Shown: positions 5,601-9,570 of the stretch, piece by piece | Position numbering within the stretch: the stretch's first letter is position 1 | Layout: each line of letters starts with the position of its first letter | Notes under the pieces: generated by a model | What the model saw: the letters and a program-made list of their open reading frames with translations, nothing else | The model's database searches: none | Told to the model about the DNA's origin: nothing | Program-made: the position numbers and the translations under genes | Assembly: GCA_964345005.1 (NCBI GenBank) | Contig: CAYFPQ010000099.1 | Span: forward strand, 1 to 9,570 | From: JABMPJ01 sp964345005 | GTDB lineage: Bacteria > Verrucomicrobiota > Kiritimatiellia > UBA8416 > JABMPJ01 | DNA: 9,570 nucleotides | Direction: 5' to 3'

Positions 5601-8598
5601 CCTCGCGACCAAGGTTGCGACCGTCCTCGTCAAAGTAGTGCGTGGTTCTGTTGCCTGCGGGATCGACATCGATGCCTTCAAGTCCGGAAGAGTAGATCGT
5701 CCATATCTCGGCATTGGCGTCGTGCTGTGTCACAACTTGCGAGACTTCGTTGTAGACGTTCGACACCGTAACCTCGTCGAGCGGGTCGATCACCGCCACA
5801 ATCTGGTGGTTGGTATCGTACCGGAACTCCCACTCATGACCTTCAGGGTCGGTATAGGTCGTTAGGTCGCCATCCGTATACGCAAAGCTGACAGTGCGAC
5901 CTGTACCGTCGGAGAGGCTTGTCACCTCATCGCCCGTATAGGTCAGGCTCAGCGTCCTGCCGTATGCATCAGCAACGGACTGGAGGTTTGTGCCTGAGTC
6001 ATAGGTCAGGCTCAGCGTATTGCCGTCCGGGTCAACAATCTGAGAAAGGTTGTTGTTCGCGTCAAAATGGTATTCGTTGCCAAGACGCTCAATCAACCGG
6101 TAAAGACCGTTGGTTTTGATCAACTCTGAAGTTACTCCGGCGGGTGGGTTGTAGGTGCCGTCGGGCATGGCTACGTACTTCAGAGAGCGGCCCTCCGTTC
6201 GTACAATCATGGCGTTTTCGATCAATTGATCAACACCCCATCCGGCTGTCAGTGAGGCGCTGACCCACTCCCTGATGCCTGGATCGCCAGCAAGCAGCTC
6301 GAGATTGACAAAGTTCTGGACGATCATTGGTACGGCATCGCGAGCATTCCGGTATCCGAACGCGGAAGCGCCATCGCTGCTGACTTGGATGGATGACTCA
6401 TAGCTGTGCGTCCAGCCATAGCCCATGGATCGCTTCGAGAAGCGTTGACCGCTGTTGTAATGGCGCTCGAAGGAAAGCCCCCGCGGGGGCTCCACGCCCA
6501 AAGCCATGTCTGTACTGGAAAAGAGAAAGTTTCCGGTATAGAGATCGACAGGGTCGGCCGCAGATGTGATCGGGATATCTGTGCCGGGCCATGTCGTATA
6601 TGAGATGTCAAGAGTGTCGTACACATTCGCCAGTGAGAACGACCAATCCGAGCCTCCGGCATAACCTCCACTGTAGCCACCATCGATAATCATACCGACC
6701 AGGCCGTTGCCGAAGTGGACATAGCCAAGGCCAATCCAATCGACAAGCGTGATGTTGCCATTCTCCGGCAGCACGAGTGTGGCGTTGGAGTTGACCAAGC
6801 CTTGGATCACGTTCTTCTCGGCAGTAGTGTAGTTATCCAGCTTGCTCTTCACGTTGTAACCGGTGTTCCAGTTGCTGCTGTCGGTCAGGAATATCTTGTT
6901 GCTGTCTTCATTGTTGATATCGGCCAGCTTCACGGTGGATGCAGCAACCTTCTCCTTGCCCTGCACCTGCTGAAGCAGGCCATGCTCAAGCCCACTGGCG
7001 GTAAGAGAATAGGAGTGTATCCATTCCAGCCCCAGAACTTCGGCACCCCGGCCACAGCTCACACTGGCAAAGCCGGGGAGGTCCACATAATAGCCACCAG
7101 AACTGTTGATGCCCATTACACCAATGAAGTGGTGCGCATAGCCCACGGCATCGGCCAAGTCGGACATGATATCCACGCAGCCCTGCCACTGTAGAAAACC
7201 GGATTCCATGCTTGCATGCATTCCCTGCCCAAGCATGGCTTCGCTGCTCTCTGAGAGTCCCTCCGAAATATACTTGCTCAGGAGCATGTTCTGCTGGGCC
7301 ACGGTTTCGGGCGAAGAGCCGCCGAAGTCGTGTGCAATCAGGTAGGTCGAGCCGCTGATGAGGTCAAAGGTATAAGTGCGGTCATAGTTTAGATCGGGAA
7401 TGCTCTTGCCGAGAAAGGGGTGACTCACGATCAGGGCGAGCGTGTAGCTTCCTCCCGGTGTTGTTGAGTTTCCGGTCGCGACAAGCTCCCCGCCGACATA
7501 GAGCTTCGGTTTGTAGCTGTCGGCGGAGTCGTAGACAATCGTGACGCGATTGCCCGCCATTTCGTAGCCAACGAGAGTCTTGTTGATACCGTTGTGCTGA
7601 ACGGTGAGCTTAGCGTGGAAATAGCCACCCGACAGGTCGGACTCTGTACGGATGTGAGTGTCCCAAACGTGCTGCGCCTTGGGCAGCTGCGTTGTGTAGT
7701 TGGTCAGTATCTCAGGGACAATCTCCCGGCCGCCGGTTATCTGTTTGAGAGAGGCATTGGGGGCATTGGTCTCAATGTAGGACAGCAGCGATGTCGAGTA
7801 CTCCATCAGATTGGTGTGGACCTCATCCCTGTTGGCGTCCTCAACGTAGTTGATGTTTGTCTGTGCGCCCTGCATGGCATCGGCAAGAAATGTGGTCTCG
7901 CTGAATCCCATCGCCGCACCGAGGTCACAGCCCTCCACATCCCGGTATTCCTTGAAGGCTGGGTCGAACACATACCAGGTGTTACTGATACTTGCCTCAA
8001 CCCAGAAACGGTAAGTGGCATACCATGTTGGCTCTCCCGTCACATCCCAGACTGCATCACCAGCATGGTGGATGATGTAGTTGAGCTTGTTTGTATTGAC
8101 ACCATACCATGCGCTCAAGTCCTCCTTTTCATATCCGATCCGCCCTTCCTTGTAGCGCACGGAATAGCCCGAAGCCTTCAACAGCGCACCCAGAAGCAAT
8201 CCGGTATCCCATTCGTTTCCACGCTTTGCCTGCAAACACCCTGTTGCGCCATTCACGCCTCGGTACGTTGGCGTCCATGCTATGTTGTTCCTACAATACT
8301 CGTAGCATTTCCTGGGATTGTACTCCAAAGCTCTGGCCAGTGCCGCGATCTCAGGCGTCACATCAACCGGACTATCGGGAATGGTCTGCGTCGATGCGGC
8401 CGGTGGCTGAGATGGGGAGGCAGGTACGCTCATGGTGGAGAGCGTCTGCGCACTACCTGGAGCCGAACCATTCGTTTTGGAAAGGCTATCAGCAGGATAG
8501 TTCGTATAGCTGGAGGTTTCCCACACCGCATGAACTGATGAGGTAAGGGCGAGAACAAGAACGGCGAGAGTCAGTGTTGTCTTGAAGATGCGGTGCAT
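2626..8598 (-). CDS. Sec-exported RHS/YD-repeat protein with degenerate transglutaminase-like domain and variable glycine-rich tail
   Basis: This is an uninterrupted 1990-residue protein. Domains in order: a signal peptide (1-24, ending SSVHA); a low-complexity Ser/Pro/Thr linker (about 38-80); a transglutaminase-like domain (about 93-217); a long region typical of transglutaminase-linked RHS proteins (about 300-650), ending in a glycine-rich GG-Y-SGG stretch; a DUF6531-type entry (DPVDLYTGNFLF at 682-693, then ERHYNS and YGWTHSYE); YD repeats (about 840-1690); and an RHS core (about 1746-1851) with HADELGS, RYYHASLKRWLSVDPIGL and NPISQIDPFGL. The last motif is the PxxxxDPxGL signature behind which RHS shells cut off their C-terminal domain. 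The tail is 1852-1990. RHS shells are known to encapsulate C-terminal toxins. Here the signal peptide implies Sec export to the periplasm or surface rather than loading on a type VI spike, and no PAAR domain is seen. Whether the tail is toxic is not shown by sequence. Alternative roles are adhesion or a cell-wall-associated structural protein. Confidence 0.92.
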   Translation of the reverse strand: MHRIFKTTLTLAVLVLALTSSVHAVWETSSYTNYPADSLSKTNGSAPGSAQTLSTMSVPASPSQPPAASTQTIPDSPVDVTPEIAALARALEYNPRKCYEYCRNNIAWTPTYRGVNGATGCLQAKRGNEWDTGLLLGALLKASGYSVRYKEGRIGYEKEDLSAWYGVNTNKLNYIIHHAGDAVWDVTGEPTWYATYRFWVEASISNTWYVFDPAFKEYRDVEGCDLGAAMGFSETTFLADAMQGAQTNINYVEDANRDEVHTNLMEYSTSLLSYIETNAPNASLKQITGGREIVPEILTNYTTQLPKAQHVWDTHIRTESDLSGGYFHAKLTVQHNGINKTLVGYEMAGNRVTIVYDSADSYKPKLYVGGELVATGNSTTPGGSYTLALIVSHPFLGKSIPDLNYDRTYTFDLISGSTYLIAHDFGGSSPETVAQQNMLLSKYISEGLSESSEAMLGQGMHASMESGFLQWQGCVDIMSDLADAVGYAHHFIGVMGINSSGGYYVDLPGFASVSCGRGAEVLGLEWIHSYSLTASGLEHGLLQQVQGKEKVAASTVKLADINNEDSNKIFLTDSSNWNTGYNVKSKLDNYTTAEKNVIQGLVNSNATLVLPENGNITLVDWIGLGYVHFGNGLVGMIIDGGYSGGYAGGSDWSFSLANVYDTLDISYTTWPGTDIPITSAADPVDLYTGNFLFSSTDMALGVEPPRGLSFERHYNSGQRFSKRSMGYGWTHSYESSIQVSSDGASAFGYRNARDAVPMIVQNFVNLELLAGDPGIREWVSASLTAGWGVDQLIENAMIVRTEGRSLKYVAMPDGTYNPPAGVTSELIKTNGLYRLIERLGNEYHFDANNNLSQIVDPDGNTLSLTYDSGTNLQSVADAYGRTLSLTYTGDEVTSLSDGTGRTVSFAYTDGDLTTYTDPEGHEWEFRYDTNHQIVAVIDPLDEVTVSNVYNEVSQVVTQHDANAEIWTIYSSGLEGIDVDPAGNRTTHYFDEDGRNLGREDALGNRIYDVYAGGLLVTNIDARGGVTVYQYDQHQNMTCRIDRAGHLWRQEFDAEYRLVKSIDPLGNETCFAYDGNHHLTNTVDALSNSTARTYYTSGVDKGLLHTVTDANGNLTTYTYNTGSYGMPYTVTRTDGGTVTNTWNERGDLLVSRDALGNPTTRTYDKRRLLISTTDALNNSVSNQYNAAGLKTKVIDQLERETITTWTPTYKVATISYPDSSVVSNRYDLRDLLVAIVDGRSHVTSNLYDAAHRRIGVIDPLTNSVTFALDENGNITARTNATGHVIHYAFDALNRVTNQWDSVGGQTRENISVFDAAGRLVAETNALDQGTQYVLDALGRRIETIRADGESESFAFDPVGNLLAFTNGAGETAMQYSYDGMNRVTNEVNALGYSRSFEYDSAGNRTKRIDADGNETEYTFDVLNRLTVIDYPGSADARFEYAPWGGLTLASNFTAVVSYGHDAMNRVTSITQSVASADSVVTYSYDFNGNRTAVEYPNGDDVAFVYDAANRLSDITGDLGAYDFAWDEAGRLTDIEYPNGVDALYGHDSAGQLTNLAYTAGATTLVERGITRDLLGRKNVESTEAGLEVVPPDTSQFHHSDEADRLNHISRMDTYEHPEAWRDLRPHYSQSGNATNIVEGYNGQSLTHTLSWDYDNRLTTYNGDLSTNLWTGTPPIPETRYFGYDARGNRVYRSVSGNPANVHVLDQAASLANVLAECKSDGTVVRVYLWAPGIGLLAHQDVGGSGTNRYYHADELGSTLAITDGSGTAVDQFCYVPHGDLIGRTGTTVTPYTFVGRYGVYGEDGPLYHMKNRYYHASLKRWLSVDPIGLAGGPNLYAYADGNPISQIDPFGLWTAGIGISGSFNVGPIGGTGGFQIVASHDSDAGWWSGWNIGLQGFAGGGGAYGTPSASLTLDGSISANSSIYDLSGGSIEVGGSGGGLGLVGGGAQSQGLDAEPVGTASFGAGTPQPGGEGHVYHISSGVVGVAPQPSK
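2629..3045 (-). other. Variable C-terminal domain of the RHS protein (candidate effector tip)
   Basis: Residues 1852-1990 follow the DPFGL signature. The 139 residues are rich in Gly and Ser, with repeated short beta-type runs: GIGISGSFNVG, GFAGGGGAYG, SSIYDLSGGSIEVGGSGGG and EGHVYHISSGVVGV. The only clustered polar residues are His and Asp pairs (SHDSDAG, GHVYH). No nuclease, deaminase, ADP-ribosyltransferase or protease motif is evident. The layout, with a DLSGG segment inside a glycine-rich beta region, reminds me of tails annotated as polymorphic toxin type 22, but that is from memory. It could equally be a non-toxic beta-rich or membrane-active tip. Confidence 0.5.
3046..3363 (-). other. 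RHS core with self-cleavage signature
   Basis: Residues 1746-1851 match the RHS-repeat-associated core: NRYYHADELGS, YHMKNRYYHASLKRWLSVDPIGL, GGPNLYAYADGNPIS and then IDPFGL. The closing P-x4-D-P-x-G-L, with its aspartate, is the known autoproteolysis site in RHS toxins. Cleavage is expected after Leu1851. Confidence 0.85.
3529..6081 (-). repeat. YD-repeat array (protein-level repeats) of the RHS shell
   Basis: Residues about 840-1690 consist of degenerate units of roughly 20 residues on the pattern G-N-x-x-x-x-x-Y-D-x-x-x-R-L/V-x-x-x-x-D. Examples are YSYDGMNRVTNEVNALG, FEYDSAGNRTKRIDADGNE and YSYDFNGNRTAVEYPNG. These build the beta-strand wall of the RHS cocoon. DNA identity between units is low, so they do not look like a recently expanded DNA repeat. 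Confidence 0.85.
6394..6555 (-). other. DUF6531-type RHS entry region
   Basis: Residues 682-735 carry DPVDLYTGNF, then GLSFERHYNS, then MGYGWTHSYE. This order is characteristic of the DUF6531 segment that opens the RHS beta-shell in many polymorphic toxins. It marks the junction between the transglutaminase-linked N-terminal part and the YD-repeat shell. Confidence 0.7.
7948..8322 (-). other. Degenerate transglutaminase-like domain of the RHS protein
   Basis: Residues 93-217 follow the transglutaminase-core pattern: RGNEWDTGLLLGALLKASG (126-144), RFWVEASI (197-204) and YVFDPAFKEY (209-218). In active enzymes of this fold these positions are usually G-x-C-x-D, H-x-W-V-E and a D before P. Here Glu129 stands where Cys is expected and Arg197 where His is expected; Asp212 is kept. 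Cys121 is eight residues too early. The fold is probably retained as a binding or structural module without transglutaminase or protease activity. The alignment was made by eye. Confidence 0.6.
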
Positions 8599-9170
8599 TA
8601 TTCATCCTCCTGTGTTACGCGATAGAAGTTCACGCGGTTCGTTGTCGAATGGGTCCAGGTATTGGTTTCTGGCGTGCCCTCTATGCCGGTGGCGAGCGTT
8701 GCCGTGAAGCCATCTAATAGATTCGTGGTATGGTCGATCTTGTAGGTGCGGTTTGAGGCGCTGGCCCAAGCGATGGTGACTGAGTTCGTTGTCGCCGTAA
8801 ACTCGCCGTGGGACAGAGATGATTCGTCGTTCGTCGGGTCCATTCCGGCGAGCCACTCCTCGTAATCTGTCATACCGTCGTTATCTTGGTCGCCGGTGCC
8901 GTCGCTGGTGGTCAGGTCGCCGAACATGGCTATTTCCCACGCATCGGGAAGGCCGTCTCCGTCGGTATCGGCCAGCATGTTAATGCGCAATACAGATCGG
9001 GCCGGGGTATGGGTGTAGCTGCGGGTGACCGTTCCGGTGCCGCTGTGGCTCCATTCGGCCTCCATGAGTTGGCCGATGTTGTCGTACGTGTAGGTTATGG
9101 TCCCGGCCATCGCTGCCGCGACGCCGAGCAGCAGCGTGACCGCCGCCCATGCTTTTGCTGTGATCCTCAT
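8598..9170 (-). CDS. Exported small YD-motif / calcium-loop protein, partner of the RHS gene
   Basis: This is a 190-residue protein. Residues 1-22 form a Sec signal peptide (basic MRITAK, hydrophobic core, A-M-A end). The mature start contains one YD-type motif (YTYDNIGQL, about 27-35), as in RHS repeats. Two acidic loops follow, DTDGDGLPDAWE (68-79) and DQDNDGMTDYEEW (94-106), which match thrombospondin type 3/dockerin-like calcium-binding loops. The last 49 residues (142-190) form a beta-rich module with a TYKIDHTTNLLD core that recurs at the end of the gene at 175-1455. The ATG at 9170 is preceded by a modest AAAGGGGA ribosome site. The stop codon shares a base with the RHS start (TAATG), so the two are likely translationally coupled and their products made together outside the cytoplasm. 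The exact role is unknown; a chaperone, docking or surface-anchoring partner of the RHS shell is possible. It could also be an older RHS N-terminal fragment. Confidence 0.8.
   Translation of the reverse strand: MRITAKAWAAVTLLLGVAAAMAGTITYTYDNIGQLMEAEWSHSGTGTVTRSYTHTPARSVLRINMLADTDGDGLPDAWEIAMFGDLTTSDGTGDQDNDGMTDYEEWLAGMDPTNDESSLSHGEFTATTNSVTIAWASASNRTYKIDHTTNLLDGFTATLATGIEGTPETNTWTHSTTNRVNFYRVTQEDE
8605..8610 (-). promoter_or_regulatory. Ribosome binding site GGAGGA of the RHS gene
   Basis: GGAGGA lies six bases before the RHS ATG (8598-8596), inside the last codons of the upstream gene. The upstream stop and the ATG overlap as TAATG. The strong site fixes the start of the large gene and suggests stop-restart coupling. 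Confidence 0.75.
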
Positions 9171-9205
9171 CGGGATTCCCCTTTCTCTGTGATTTCTGAC
9201 ACCCT

Positions 9206-9517
9206 CTACAACATTGCTTGTGCAGGATTCGTTTCCCCGTGTTTCTCCGCCAACAGCCGGTAAACCTGCTCCGAGAGTTCAGGACGCGCCTCTTCCCCGT
9301 CGGCAACAAAGGTCTCTGAGCATTGGCACACGATCCCCAAGCCTGCCTTGCCCCACACTTTCGCGCCGCATCCTGCGCAGATGTATGTGACCTTCTCCCG
9401 CTTTCCTTCTCCCGGTCCTCTAGTCTGTAGTAACGGCATGAAGGGCCACAGGTACTCTGCCGGCATGTCGTCATATGCCTGTTCGAAGCGGCCGTTCTCT
9501 TCTATATAGTGCTTGAT
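9206..9517 (-). pseudogene. SprT-like protein, 3' remnant (zinc-ribbon half)
   Basis: The open frame runs from an in-frame TAG at 9520-9518 to the stop at 9208-9206, about 103 codons. The first ATG is at 9466, but reading from 9517 gives a stretch starting IKHYIEENGRFEQAYDD that lines up, from memory, with the segment before the zinc ribbon of SprT-like proteins (THYI-x-GG-x-F-x-x-A). After it comes a zinc-ribbon region, CAGC then AKVWGKAGL then VCQC. The KVWGK-x-GL core is typical of SprT-like C-termini. The catalytic HExxH half expected upstream is absent: the sequence before 9517 is stops and repeat DNA. The second cysteine pair is CxC rather than the usual CxxC, another sign of decay or divergence. 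SprT-like proteins are putative metalloproteases often carried on mobile DNA; this copy should be inactive. If it is still translated, the product would be the 86-residue peptide from ATG 9466. Confidence 0.6.
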
Positions 9518-9522
9518 CTATA

Positions 9523-9570
9523 GCGCTCACCGGAACTGATCCACCGGCGCTCATGTAGACTGAGCCACCG
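9523..9570. mobile_element. Tandem 24-base repeats, probable end of an IS21-like insertion sequence
   Basis: On the minus strand two adjacent 24-base units (9570-9547 and 9546-9523) match at 18 of 24 positions. Both start CGGTGG, then TCAGT after one variable base, and both end TGAGCGC. IS21-family elements carry multiple terminal repeats of this general GGTGG-TCAGT type near their ends, so I infer that the rest of an element lies beyond 9570. No transposase gene is in the window to confirm this, and the exact tip of the element is not resolvable. The neighbouring SprT-like gene is cut off right where these repeats end, which fits an insertion boundary. Confidence 0.45.

Noticed and set aside
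3496..5865. 789-codon open frame on the plus strand, antisense to the YD repeats
   Set aside because: It mirrors the repeat region of the RHS gene. The regular G/C-rich YD codons keep the opposite strand free of stops. The translation has no recognisable domain, signal or ribosome site.
3529..6081. CRISPR-like or tandem DNA repeat array
   Set aside because: The regularity is at protein level (YD motifs). DNA units vary and there are no identical repeats with unique spacers.
7594..8538. 314-codon plus-strand open frame opposite the RHS N-terminus
   Set aside because: Antisense to a well-supported coding region, with cysteine- and arginine-rich translation and no domain.
9171..9205. Promoter in the gap before the small YD-motif gene
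   Set aside because: No paired -35/-10 boxes at reasonable spacing could be found; only a modest ribosome site is visible.
9501..9522. AT-rich TATAGATC...TATATAG stretch as an outward promoter from the insertion-sequence end
   Set aside because: It contains -10-like words but no matching -35 box at 16-18 bases; too weak to call.

Overview
The window reads as one co-directional block on the minus strand, running right to left. In transcription order it holds a 3' remnant of a SprT-like gene (9517-9206), a small exported protein with calcium-loop motifs and one YD motif (9170-8598), a 1990-residue Sec-exported RHS/YD-repeat protein (8598-2626), a two-helix membrane protein (2589-2218), a PEP-CTERM protein (2182-1538) and an exported Asp-box/BNR-like protein (about 1455-175). 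Gaps are short (35, 36 and 35 bases; 82 bases before the last gene), and the two RHS-locus genes overlap as TAATG. A single transcription unit is plausible, but I see no convincing promoter or terminator.

The likely host is a Gram-negative of the Verrucomicrobiota/Kiritimatiellota/Planctomycetota type or a similar PEP-CTERM organism. The reasons are a canonical PEP-CTERM sorting tail, D-x-D-x-D-G calcium loops, and two proteins ending in a module with a Y-x-(I/L)-...-TNLLD core, which I associate from memory with these phyla. This is inference; there is no rRNA or other marker.

The centrepiece is the RHS protein. It has a signal peptide, a transglutaminase-like fold whose Cys and His positions appear replaced, a DUF6531-type RHS entry region, about 850 residues of YD repeats, an RHS core ending in the PxxxxDPxGL self-cleavage signature, and a 139-residue glycine-rich variable tail. 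That layout matches polymorphic-toxin shells with an exchangeable C-terminus. The two-helix membrane protein immediately downstream sits where an immunity gene would be, although it also resembles a widespread small membrane protein family. Export appears to be by Sec, because no PAAR, TcdB/SpvB or other secretion adaptor is visible.

At the right edge, two tandem imperfect 24-base repeats resemble the multiple terminal repeats of IS21-family elements. They abut a SprT-like gene that has lost its catalytic front half, so an insertion or deletion boundary probably lies near 9520. The left 174 bases hold no convincing gene, but they contain several inverted repeats and a short protein-like open stretch.
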